Part shown: in pieces, positions 55,735-64,000 of the stretch
How the letters are laid out: the number at the start of each line of letters is the position of its first letter
Position numbering within the stretch: the stretch's first letter is position 1
NCBI GenBank assembly: GCA_933228895.1
Contig: OW121855.1
Coordinates: forward strand, 72,874,698-72,938,697
DNA: 64,000 nucleotides
Reading direction: 5' to 3'
Origin: Platycnemis pennipes
Taxonomy: Eukaryota; Arthropoda; Insecta; Odonata; Platycnemididae
The notes under the pieces: generated by a model
What the model was told of the DNA's origin: nothing
The model's database searches: none
What the model saw: only the letters and a program-made list of their open reading frames with translations
Made by a program: the position numbers and the translations under genes

Positions 55735-56580
55735 TACCTGAGTACATCTACATTTACATAATTCCCTTCAAGCCACCACAAAGGTGTGTGACAGGGGATG
55801 AATTCATACCAAACATGAACTACATATGATGGATAAAAATTATAGGTAACTATATTTAATTCGAAATTAAACAATTTTTCATATCCCTAATTGTACGAGG
55901 AAAAAAGGACATTTTGAATCTGTCAGTTCGGGAATCAATTTCTCTAATTTTGTAATTATGGTCCAGTCTACCATAGTAAGTTGAGGTACACAAAATATTT
56001 TTAACATCATCACTGAAAATATTATCTTGGAATTTATTTAGGAGATTAAGTCTAAAATTCAACCTGAGATCTGACAATCAATCCCATTTTCATTCATTTA
56101 ATAGACTGGTTACGTTGATATAGTTATCGTACCGTACCTTTTCAAATATTGCCGATCTTCCCCGCACACGTTCAAGTTCGTTATTTAGACCGATTTCGTA
56201 GGGATACCATGCGCTGGCAGCAGATTCCAAATTAGGTCTAACAAGGGAAAAGTAGCTGATTTCTCGTACATGATCGTCACATTTACCCAATACTATTTTG
56301 ATGAATCCCAGTCTACGATTAGCTTGACCCATTATTTCACGCATGTGTTTACCCCAGGGAAGATCATGTGTCAGTCTTATTCCAAGATATTTAATGCATT
56401 CCACGTTTGTTAATTCATTATTCCTTATTTTGTACGTGGTAGGAGGAGAACAATTCTTTTTCCAAAAATTCATCACAACACATTTTTTAACATTTAATTC
56501 TAACTGCCATGAGATGACGTAGAAGAGTTGTTGAATGAAGGTTTAGTCTTAGCAAATCATTAATTTCTACCATAATAAGT
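55735..56580 (-). mobile_element. LINE-B (CR1/L2/jockey-like) reverse transcriptase C-terminal region
   Basis: Best LINE-B copy. On the minus strand near 56515: WQLELNVKKCVVMNFWKKNC, TTYKIRNNELTNVECIKYLG, IRLTHDLPWGKHMREIMGQA, NRRLGFIKIVLGKC, SYFSLVRPNLESAASAWYPY, ELERVRGRSAIFEKVRY. After two in-frame stops (around 56070-56092) the same frame resumes with LNLLNKFQDNIFSDD and TDRFKMSFFPRTIRD. This is the standard post-catalytic order of CR1/L2/jockey-type elements. Upstream of 56515 a frameshift breaks it (EINDLLRLNLHSTT...). The 3' UTR is only about 115 bases and ends with the complement of GTAAATGTAGATGT at 55745-55760. The catalytic YADD box is not present. Confidence 0.9.
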
Positions 56581-56744
56581 AATTTTTTTATGAAAGGGGC
56601 ATGAGTTGGGTATTTTGACGACATTTTCGGGTAGAAAATATATTAACTCGAGTCTGAAGCCGTATATTGAATCAGGAGGCGAAAAATAGTATCTCGTATA
56701 TGGTTCAAGGAACGGAAAGAAGAATAGCCGAGAATGACTGCATT

Positions 56745-56955
56745 AAGGCCGCTTTACGCAATACAGTTTTTTGTACAATTTCTTGCTTGTATTAGGAAAT
56801 TTTACCGTGTAAAGCGGCTAGATGTGTGAACGCTTGTGCGAACGTCTGAATGATTTCACGGAAAATAGAACCTGATCTAATGCCATTGAGACGAACATAC
56901 AATTTCGTTCAGTTTATACAAGTGTTTGTGCAAGAAATTGTACCGTGTAACCCTT
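56745..56955. mobile_element. Diverged relative of the 33527 MITE
   Basis: AAGGCCGCTTTACGCAATAC at the left and the reverse complement of the right end (AAGGGTTACACGGTACAATT) share AAGG...TTAC; inside, ACAATTTCTTGC recurs in inverted orientation (56776 and about 56930). GGAAAATAGAACCTGATCTA matches the interior motif of 33527-33942. TTA at 56743-56745 could be a target-site remnant. Confidence 0.5.
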
Positions 56956-56959
56956 TCCA

Positions 56960-57275
56960 GTAAAAATTTTGAAAATGTAACAAAAAAATTTATTTCTTGT
57001 ACTGAAAGGACTTTGAAGGTGTTAAATATGTGTAGAGAATCTTTAATTCGTTCAAATATAATTTGAGCCAAATTTTCTGACTTGATTCCAAATGGAATCA
57101 GAGGCCTTTTTGAAAGCATTGATATTCGTTCAAATTGAATTTTACCGGCCTTTAGAAAGAGGTGTAAATGTGGTGTGTTATCACCAGTAGGTGCCCTTCA
57201 GCTTATACATTTAGAAGAAATTATGAGAGAAATCTCGGCAGAATTTGATGTTGGCATAAAAGCAGGAAGAGATCG
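56960..57275. other. No recognisable feature
   Basis: AT-rich DNA with a minus frame at 56877-57119 that overlaps the preceding element and is unrecognised. Confidence 0.4.
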
Positions 57276-57281
57276 GAATCA

Positions 57282-57520
57282 GGGGTCGAGGTAGTCTAAT
57301 GGGTAGAGCGCTGAGGTGCTGACCGGAGGGTCCCGGGTTCAAATCCCGGACAAGAAGCTCTCTGGACACTCCCACCTAAAATCCTCGTGATTCAATATTC
57401 TGCGAGGAAAAACTTCGTAGGAAATCGCAGGTGGCCCAGGGAAAGGAACTGCCCCCCCTTCCCTAAATGTGTGAATTTAACATGCCAACGGCTTAGTGCG
57501 GGGTTTAGCACTTCCTTCAT
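57282..57520 (+). repeat. tRNA-headed SINE, second family
   Basis: The head (57282-57352) has A-box TAGTCTAATGGGTAGAGCG and an intact T-arm: CCGGG (57333-57337), loop TTCAAAT, CCCGG (57345-57349). The 5' GGGTCGA has no partner after the T-arm, so it is a SINE head and not a tRNA gene. The body (CTCTGGACACTCCCACC, GGTGGCCCAGGGAAAGGAAC, GGCTTAGTGCGGGGTTTAGC) is unlike the main SINE body. The intact promoter suggests a younger insertion than its neighbours. A short CAGGGAAAGGAAC match occurs at 60197. Confidence 0.75.
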
Positions 57521-57524
57521 CTAT

Positions 57525-58045
57525 CAACGAACTAACCTTCGGATTGAGCACTCTTTTTTTAACGGAATCGAGCAGTTAGTCAATCTACAGCTGACCAATA
57601 TTCACGAGGTAGTGAAGGAATAGCATACATTTTTGGAGATGGAATGAGAGAGAGAAGAAGTTTTGCAATTAAAATACTAGAATAACTAGATTTTCCGAGA
57701 TAACGAGTCTGAGCTGAGTGCTGAAGTGGGAAGGCGAAGTCTAGAACAGACAGAATAATTAAATTACGAGGTCTTCATTTTGCAGAACGGTGCTAAAGAG
57801 ATTAAGACGAGATTGCGTTAGAGCAAGAGGTGTTTACCAAGTGGATAGAAATAGTTAGGTCGTGGCAAGAAGCAAAAAGCATCTAGAAAAGCATAGTAAT
57901 GAGTTTAATAGTAGAACTTGGCAAAAAATGGAGCCCGAACAGAGATAAAGAGAGAGCTGCTGAAACAAATCGTGGCAAACATTCTCCTTGGCAGGGACAA
58001 GGTGAATGAAAGATTTGACGTTCTCCCAGCGAATAATTATAGTGA
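57525..58045. other. No gene recognised; purine-rich stretch
   Basis: Purine-rich plus strand (57615-57900) resembles LINE-A 3' tails in composition only. No landmark found. Confidence 0.35.
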
Positions 58046-58051
58046 AATACT

Positions 58052-58215
58052 CTCGGGAATCCAACCGAGTTGGTATTCCAAATACCGACGTTTCGTACGC
58101 TGAGTCCGTCAATGCCTTCAGGATGCTGATGCATCAACATCCTGAAAACGATGGCGGACACAGCCTTCGAAACGTCGCGACGTATTTGGAATACCAACCT
58201 GGTGGAAATCCCGGG
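58052..58215. repeat. Inverted dimer of an about 80-bp tail (foldback), possible Penelope-like ends
   Basis: The two halves meet at TGATGCATCA (58127-58136) and are inverted copies. Reading outward from the centre each has a CATCCTGAA block, GGACTCAGC or GGACACAGCC, CGAAACGTCG, TATTTGGAATACCAAC and CCCGGGA or CTCGGGA. Divergence between halves is clear, so it is not a trivial read artefact. The right half reads CTGAAAAC, a GATGGC...GCCTTC stem, then GAAACGTC, the order of a minimal hammerhead ribozyme, with one change in the CUGANGA box. Hammerhead-bearing terminal repeats are known from Penelope-like elements, so the dimer may be two such ends head to head. Confidence 0.7.
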
Positions 58216-58219
58216 ACAA

Positions 58220-59515
58220 TGTGAATGATTTATGTCTGTGTAAATGCATTCTGCTATTATCTGCATCTGCTATACTTACATATCAGCGGGCATTTCCGAT
58301 AGGATTTTTTGCTGATAGTTTGCTGATCTTTGAAATTGTTGTTGGTTTTTGAGCTCACGGTGTCCGGGAAAATGGAGAAAGTGCAATGGAAGTAAATACA
58401 AGAAACAAGAGAGAGGAATAAGATACATGTGTCTCGTTCAAAAACTCACTTTTAACCTTTTCCCAAGGCAACAAAGTTTGGATCAATAAATATGTTTTCA
58501 ATTGTACTCGTGAAGACACTAAAGGTGATACCATTAAGCAAGGTTTTTTTGAAACAAAGCTCCAGACTCGAGTACGTTCAATTCTCAGTCGTCATTATTA
58601 TTATTACACGAAACTCACATTGCTTCATTGCCAATTTGAGTGATTTTGATTGTTCACAAAAGCAGAAATTGCGATCAATTAACGATAAATGTGGTGGTCA
58701 ACGGGGAAGTCATCATAACTATAATCAGTGAATACCCTTCCTCATGACGCCGATATTATCAGCAGCAATTAGTTCCCTGATCGGGCGGATTAATTAAGCA
58801 TTAGGGGATCATGGAAATACCTCTGAAACCGAGCTTAAGTCATTGAAAATACCATTTAAATGTTTGTGGCATTTTCCGATATTAATAAGGGCAGCGTATA
58901 ATTAGGGTATAAATGTGCTTCCCAGATAATCTATTCGGGACAGGAAATTTGGCGAAAGGCTCAATGAAACCTTCAAAAGTAGGTTACCTCTAGGTTAGTG
59001 ATTAAAATTTTCAGATACCAATTTCCAGTTAGCACTAAATTACCGAGCGCAATTTCATTAACAGAAAATAACATTACGCAGAATTGGGTCCACTTAGTTT
59101 TTGGCACAGCTTGTTTGAAATCGATTTCATTCTCAACTCTCTCAATATAAAGAGGTCTCTATCACCTAGACGGTCAATAGTAGAATCGTGCAGCAAAGTG
59201 AAGATAGATGGAAACATGTTATGATAGCTTTAGCTATCGCTAGGTTGGTTACACACTGGCTTGGGAAATCAAAGTGCAGAATCAGAATCAGAGTCAGAAT
59301 CCCGCCTAGGGCAAGGATGCAGTGTTTGTCTGAAGATTAGCATTTTAGGCTAGATGGTGCGATAAAGCCGTTGGAGCCTTAGCCGTTGGAGCACCTAAAA
59401 CCTAAGCCTTCTATTACCCGATAGGTTTAGCAGTGTATAAAAAATTTGGAAGATATTAGGTAATTCTTGCTATTATTTTTGTGAGTTGACCAACAACTTA
59501 GTCATTTGAGCCATT
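58220..59515. other. No gene recognised; two tiny tandem repeats
   Basis: AGAATCAGAATCAGAGTCAGAATC near 59279-59302 and GCCGTTGGAGCCTTAGCCGTTGGAG near 59368-59392 are short tandem repeats. Otherwise AT-rich. Confidence 0.45.
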
Positions 59516-59519
59516 ACGG

Positions 59520-59690
59520 ATGTGGCCTAGGTTATGTGGCAGGGGAAAAGCCTGACCAAGCATGAATTTAAAATCAAAAGAGAACTAAATTTACACTGAA
59601 TATCATACAGGCGCGCAGTAATACCAGTCCGTGCATGCACTACCTGCAAGCAACTGAGAGGCAATACTGCTACTTTAAGGAAACGCTATA
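59520..59690 (-). mobile_element. LINE-B 3' end remnant
   Basis: GTGGCCTAGGTTATGTGGCAGGGGAAAAGCC is an eroded complement of the 3' terminus; GAATATCATACAGGCGCG and GTGCATGCAC recall 43670-43740. Confidence 0.4.
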
Positions 59691-59694
59691 TATG

Positions 59695-60950
59695 CATTCA
59701 CGAGGCTCGTGTAATTAATAGTTAGCCTTTACACTGTAATATAATACTTGTTGATTAGTTAAGCATTTCAATAAATATGTTAATTAATTTATACGTTCCA
59801 AAGTGTGCAATTTTGTTAGCTACCTAGTGGTAGAATGTGCGTATTTCCAGTGTGTTAGTGATATTAAAGAATGAACGTGTTTTCTTAAATATCAGTACAG
59901 ACTACTCCTCTACTACATGATGTAAAGTGTGTAATAATCCAGGGGATGAATTGAGTAGGTAAAGAAGCATTCAACATGAGTAGGAAAGAAGTAGTCCTAC
60001 TCCGTCAAAGACTGTCCTACTCAGGAGAATACGACTAGGTAATAACTATAGCAAACGGCACAAAATTGCTAAATCGTTAGGCAGCCAAATAGGACGCTGT
60101 GTGAATCCAACGGAATGATCCCTGTACAAGCGCAGGTAAACCTCCATCTGTTTGGCTCTGTGGGAATCGGATCTTTCCGGGAAACCACTGTCTGCTCAGG
60201 GAAAGGAACCGAATGCCTCCGAATTAATTTCACACACCGTTGGGCTTGGCATTTGTTGAGCTCTGCCCTCAACGATCAGACCCCTCTGCCTCGGGTTTTA
60301 AGGTTACGAGGTTGTTGTTGGAGGGTTATTCTCCATCAGTGCAGAGAGGTCGAATTCTATTTCAGTGAGGAATTTAGGGTGGCACTCTTACTTTTCATCA
60401 CTTGCCCCTTCAAGCTACTTCCATATAACAGTCAAGAAAGGAATCGATAACAGTTCAGTGAAACGGATGACCCTTTAGCCCCTTTAGTCATCGTCCTTTT
60501 CCCGAATGTCCCATCCCACCCCACCCAGTTTACTTCTCCCCTCGCTCTCATCGCGGTCAAACATCACTTTTCAAATCCATATGACACGGCAGATCTATAT
60601 TTCTGACCCCACGCTACATCAACCGGACGGACGTGAGTGACAAAGTAAGACGGATAGGCTGTCAAACCGACTGATGCGAAAATTCGTTTTTACTATGAAC
60701 CGTCCGACACCGCAATAAAAGCAAAGCTTGACGTTTACCGAAATTATATTATTGCTCTCTTTTTTCCTTTCTTCCCTGAGACTTTTTGATCTGAACCTTC
60801 AGGGCTGGTGACATATCCCTTACCATATGTAGTATTTGAAGTGGCTGGCAGGGTGATTTATGCATGCATTTGTCTCGAGTTAAAATTACGCATTATATCT
60901 GCATTCTACGTTATCCGAAGAAATACGTTCAGGCGTGACTTGGTGGAAGA
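59695..60950. other. No gene recognised
   Basis: A GC-richer patch at 60070-60350 has a 111-codon plus frame and a 67-codon minus frame that overlap; neither is recognised. Confidence 0.4.
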
Positions 60951-60954
60951 CTTA

Positions 60955-61153
60955 AATGATGAAATTATAATTATATTCCACACTTTTATTGAGCCAGCCG
61001 ACTGCAGTTTCCTTCTGCGAGAAGCGTAATTCTCAAGGTACACCAGTAAGCCTTACTGGTGTACCTTGAGAATGACGCTTTAGACGTCGAGATCACAGTC
61101 GGCTGGCTCAATAAAAGTGTGGAATATACTAAGCTATTGTTAATTTCATCATT
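60955..61153. repeat. Large near-perfect palindrome, arms about 96-102 bp, one-base centre
   Basis: The arms 60955-61050 and 61052-61153 meet at a single C (61051). From the centre outward: about 29 paired bases (CAAGGTACACCAGTAAG end) with one mismatch, a 17-base non-matching block, 33 perfectly paired bases (including CACTTTTATTGAGCCAGCCG), an insertion of about 8 bases in the right arm, and a final AATGATGAAATTA block. The divergent block and insertion show the arms have evolved separately or been altered after formation. No terminal target duplication seen. The plus frame ending in it (60808-61029) is chance. Confidence 0.9.
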
Positions 61154-61288
61154 ATACGTCATTGCCTAGGTATTTCAAATGGAATAAATACCGTATTATT
61201 CATGAAACATGTTTCTCGTCCATCAATGAAAATTGAAAATAAGTACTAAACCTTTCGTAATACCTAATCTACTTATTCTAAATTCAAC

Positions 61289-61466
61289 TACACGTGCCTG
61301 GTGTGCGTCGAAATAAAGGCATTTTTTCTGATTGCGTAGTAACACAATTTTAGGCTACAGATGTTTTGATTCATTCTTACACGTGTCTGGTGTACGTCAA
61401 AATGAAGCCATTTTTTCTGATTGCGTAGAAACACAATTTTAAGCTACAAATGTTTTGATTCATTCC
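61289..61466 (+). repeat. Two-copy tandem repeat, period 89
   Basis: Unit 1 (61289-61377) and unit 2 (61378-61466) share TACACGTG, CTGGTGTNCGTC, CATTTTTTCTGATTGCGTAG, AACACAATTTTA, GCTACA and ATGTTTTGATTCATTC with about ten differences. Function unknown. Confidence 0.85.
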
Positions 61467-61649
61467 CTCCCTAAACACTCGAGGTGACTTTCAGGGTATT
61501 TTGTGACGTTAGAAGATTTTTATAATGATGTTGCTGACTTTTCTACGAAACCTGGTCGCGCGGATATTGTAAGTAAAAATTTTTTCAAGTCAAAATTTTG
61601 GATAAAAAACTCCTAAATTGTAACTTAAATCCAATATCAAAATCTACGT

Positions 61650-61750
61650 GATACACTGCGGGCCACCGCGAGGGTGTGTGGCAGAAGGTAAACATCACAA
61701 AGCAAGCACCATTTACATGCAACTAAGAACTACCAGGTCACCATATATCT
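61650..61750 (-). mobile_element. LINE-B 3' end stub
   Basis: GATACACTGCGGGCCACCGC, GAGGGTGTGTGGCAGAAGGT, AAACATCACAAAGCAAGCAC is the complement of the LINE-B terminus plus the start of its 3' UTR. Confidence 0.6.
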
Positions 61751-61754
61751 ATTT

Positions 61755-62060
61755 TGTTTAAGCGCTCTCAAGGATTGCAGCGGTAGCTCAGCCTCACAGT
61801 GTCAGCCGATTTTTTTTCTATTTTATTCTTTCGTCATGGTTTCACTGAATCGTATCAGGCCAACTGATTACTATGATACACAATCGGCAATCATGATACT
61901 TAATCGACGGGGGCGTCTACCTATACGTTACACTGGAAGAAAGAAAAATTATAAATCAATTCAGATATATAGATAGATAGATATTTAATGTTCAAAACTT
62001 CATGTTTATGTAATGAAGATGGTACGCAATAATTCTTAAATAAGTAATGGTATTTTCTCT
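61755..62060. other. No gene; short GATA repeat
   Basis: ATAGATAGATAGATATT at about 61968-61984 is a microsatellite scrap. Confidence 0.5.
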
Positions 62061-62061
62061 C

Positions 62062-62345
62062 AAAGTATGTACCCGTAACAATAGGCGCTTAACACTGGAG
62101 GGTATGGATGGAAATGGAAAGGTGAAGATTAAAGGGCACAGAGAAACCCGCTTCGGCATTAGCCTGATCTTAACAAAAGGTGCCAATGGGCACGTCCCTT
62201 ACGATTAAACGAACGGAGTGCTGAACTTCAATTATTTCCACAAAATACTCAAATAGTGGCCGGTGTGCCCATTAAAAATATCTTCCCCTGCCTTGTTTCG
62301 AACCCGGGCCCTCGAAGGAAGAGATAAATACTCTAACCACTACAC
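62062..62345 (-). repeat. tRNA-headed SINE, near full length, minus strand
   Basis: Read on plus: TACCCGTAACAATAGGCGCT, CAGAGAAACCCGCTTCGGCA, TTAGCCTGATCTTAAC, AAAAGGTGCCAATGGGCACG, TTAAACGAACGGAGTGCTGA, CAAAATACTCAAATAGTGGC, TTCCCCTGCCTTG, B-box complement TTTCGAACCCGGGCCC and A-box complement ending CTAACCACTACACTAACTC. All landmarks in order. Confidence 0.85.
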
Positions 62346-62455
62346 TAACTCAGGTAATGGTATAGAGAAATAAATACGGTATGTACAATATGTGTCTTAT
62401 TTAATTAATCACAAAGAGCGAGGGTGGCAGTGTTACAATATTTAGGGAGTCCTAA

Positions 62456-62892
62456 GGCCATTCTACAATTGATCTACGTGGGAACACCTACGCCGTAAGG
62501 GCCTGCCGTAAGAGAGCCTCATTTTAAGAGAGAGTAAGTCTCATTTTTGCGGCTTACGGCAGGCGAAATATCATCCAATCAGAGTCCTTGATTACTACCG
62601 CCGGATTCAACCTTGGCCCACTATCATTGCGGAAGGAATTTGTGTACCAGCATAGAAATAAACAAATAAAGCTATTCAGGCAAAATTCTACAAGAGTCAA
62701 TTTCAGAAATTAGGTTTCATCAAAAAATAAGAACGATGAATATGCAATGCTCTACCACGGTGATAGAGTGAATTCGACACTGACAAATCTTCGACATCCA
62801 AGTCGATATTTTACAATTAACATATGATTGAAGATTGACAGTCGTAAGGAAATCCTTGCGGCATTATGCATTACATCCATTGTAGAATGACC
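62456..62892. mobile_element. MITE, PIF/Harbinger-like, about 24-bp terminal inverted repeats
   Basis: Left end GGCCATTCTACAATTGATCT and reverse complement of the right end GGTCATTCTACAATGGATGT differ at few positions. The ends begin GG.C and are bordered by TAA (62453-62455) and TTA (62894-62896), compatible with a TWA target site. Inside, GCCTGCCGTAAG (62500-62511) pairs perfectly with CTTACGGCAGGC (62563-62574), making an internal hairpin. 437 bp, no coding frame. Confidence 0.7.
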
Positions 62893-62950
62893 TTTAGAGT
62901 GTGTTACGGAGCGTAATAAAATGAGGTAAAAATTGAAAGTTTAAAATCTG

Positions 62951-63070
62951 GTAGCATAGAAAGAAAATCGAGCGAGCCAAATCCACAAAAATTAACTTTA
63001 CTGCGACCCGGGCTTCACTGTATTACAGCATCATCAGGTGGATTTGGCTCGTGTTTTCTTTCTATGTTAT
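62951..63070 (-). ncRNA. Foldback with candidate hammerhead core inside its stem
   Basis: Outer arms: 62951-62986 (with GAGCCAAATCCAC) and 63038-63070 (with GTGGATTTGGCTC), pairing over more than 30 bases with a small bulge. On the minus strand the order is ...GAGCCAAATCCAC, CTGATGA, GCTGT-AAT-ACAGT hairpin, GAAG, CCCGGG, TC, then an 18-base spacer and GTGGATTTGGCTC. This is hammerhead order with the outer arms as a distal stem I. The GAAA box is mutated to GAAG and an extra T follows CTGATGA, so activity is unlikely now. Alternatively it is a plain inverted-repeat element. Confidence 0.45.
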
Positions 63071-63079
63071 CATGTTTCG

Positions 63080-63660
63080 CTTCCACTCCATATCGCCAGA
63101 ATATTCAGAATTAGTTTAAAATTTGCGTTACGAAATAAATTTAAGGTTCAGTAGGACGGTGTCAAATATAAAATTAATAAAACAATTATAAGGAATAAAA
63201 AGAAATTTAACACGATATGAAGATATTTCTTTTTTTAAGATTTTTATTTTTTAGGAAAGCCTGCTTAAAATATTTTTTTTTACTTTTTAGATCTAACAAA
63301 TTAGATGTTTATAAAACTACACTAGTTTTTTAGTAAAAGTAAATGTTTTCACTTGATGTATGTGTTATATGTTATAAATGTGTAAATATGTTATATTTAA
63401 ATATATCTAAGATAACTTTATGACAAATAAACATCTAATTTGCTGGGACTAAAATGTAATCGTACGCGAAGTGCTTTGTATTTCCGAGAAATATGACCAG
63501 ACAAAAGGCACATAAAAATTCGTTTTGAACAGGATTCCTTGAACGTGTTTCCATATATTGGGATAAAATCACATTAAAATGTTTCATGAACTATGAATAT
63601 CGATTCGTTTATAATTATGAAAGTAAGCACATTGAAATCTTAAGATTTTCGAGTGGAAAA
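63080..63660. other. AT-rich, no recognisable feature
   Basis: Very AT-rich with T- and A-runs. Nothing supported. Confidence 0.45.
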
Positions 63661-63661
63661 A

Positions 63662-63745
63662 AATTGCCGCCTGGGGGATTCGAATCCGAGACCCTGTATT
63701 GGAAAACCCTGCGCATTAATCACTACGCCATGCGAGGCATATAAA
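63662..63745 (-). repeat. SINE head fragment, minus strand
   Basis: Minus reading: ATGGCGTAGTGATTAATGCG (A-box-like), GTCTCGGATTCGAATCCCCC (good B-box), then CAGGCGGCAATTTT. Body not present at lower coordinates. Confidence 0.65.
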
Positions 63746-63756
63746 TTAAATTTATT

Positions 63757-64000
63757 ATAGTCTTTACACCTGGAGAATCCTGTATATGGCAGCGAAGCAT
63801 GGACAACAGCAGCAGCAGAGGAGTCTAGGCTGGAAGCATTTGAAATGAGGTGCTACCGAAGAATGATGATGATAAAATGGATCGATCGAGTGACAAAAAA
63901 AGAAGTCTCAAGAATAGTGGGAGAAAAGGGATGTCTACTGAAAACCATAAAAAGAAGACGGAACAACTTAATAGGCCACATCTTAAGACACGATGGCCTG
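63757..64000 (+). mobile_element. LINE-A reverse transcriptase C-terminal fragment, cut by window end
   Basis: An open frame to the window edge gives YGSEAWTTAAAEESRLEAFE, MRCYRRMMMIKWIDRVTKKE, VSRIVGEKGCLLKTIKRRRN and NLIGHILRHDGL. It is the least damaged LINE-A stretch in the window: no stop or shift over about 75 codons. This is the C-terminal part of RTE-like endonuclease/RT proteins. The 5' part is truncated; the 3' end lies outside the window. Confidence 0.9.

Noticed and set aside
57282..57352. tRNA gene
   Set aside because: The T-arm is perfect but the 5' acceptor strand has no partner; a SINE body follows.
57883..58266. 127-codon minus frame
   Set aside because: Spans the inverted dimer at 58052-58215, so the frame arises from the repeat.
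1..64000. CRISPR array, bacterial operon or virus
   Set aside because: No regularly spaced repeats, no operon-like coding, and all recognised proteins are insect-type retrotransposon remnants.

Overview
The window looks like non-genic nuclear DNA from an arthropod with a repeat-rich genome, most likely an insect. The evidence is AT-rich sequence, dozens of decayed non-LTR retrotransposon tails, many tRNA-headed SINEs on both strands, small inverted-repeat elements, and no open reading frame longer than 180 codons. I cannot name the species. I recognise no host protein-coding gene, no intact tRNA and no bacterial feature; short exons of a large-intron gene cannot be excluded.

The recognisable protein-coding remains belong to two kinds of LINE. 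LINE-A is an RTE-like endonuclease/reverse-transcriptase element. Its most informative copy (about 40985-41835, minus) keeps the RQGYALSP and LADD reverse-transcriptase motifs, with frameshifts. Other copies lie at about 2455-3190, 9035-9150 and 30180-30505 (minus) and at 27605-27890, 29345-29710 and 63757-64000 (plus). A related group of tails lies at 4440-4660, 12790-13060, 42690-43010 and 54870-55225. LINE-B is a CR1/L2/jockey-like element. Its best copy is at 55735-56580 (minus), and it left at least ten short 3'-end stubs carrying a recurring GTGTGTGGCAG motif.

Non-autonomous elements make up much of the rest. One SINE family has a tRNA-like head and a conserved body (core CCGTCCGTCGGATGGGACGT). 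It is near complete at 6478-6800, 10985-11255, 14690-14972, 37080-37385, 44690-44990, 52435-52735 and 62062-62345, with many fragments elsewhere. A different tRNA-headed SINE is at 57282-57520. A 5S rRNA-derived sequence lies at 16393-16515 (minus). Candidate MITEs with terminal inverted repeats lie at 26741-27263, 33527-33942 (probable TTA target duplication), 48948-49204 and 62456-62892, with diverged relatives of the second at 35665-35830 and 56745-56955.

The most interesting structures do not fit ordinary repeat labels. Two are near-perfect palindromes with a one-base centre (43206-43266 and 60955-61153). One is a head-to-head inverted dimer of about 80-bp tails (58052-58215). Three places resemble decayed hammerhead-ribozyme cores of the Penelope-like type (14351-14398, 58132-58215 and 62951-63070). 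A cluster at 18.8-21.7 kb combines a nearly identical 129-bp direct duplication with direct and inverted copies of another repeat. Two degenerate tandem arrays rich in ATCGAT motifs lie at 25197-25850 and 46732-47100. All calls were made by eye; library masking and structure prediction were not run.
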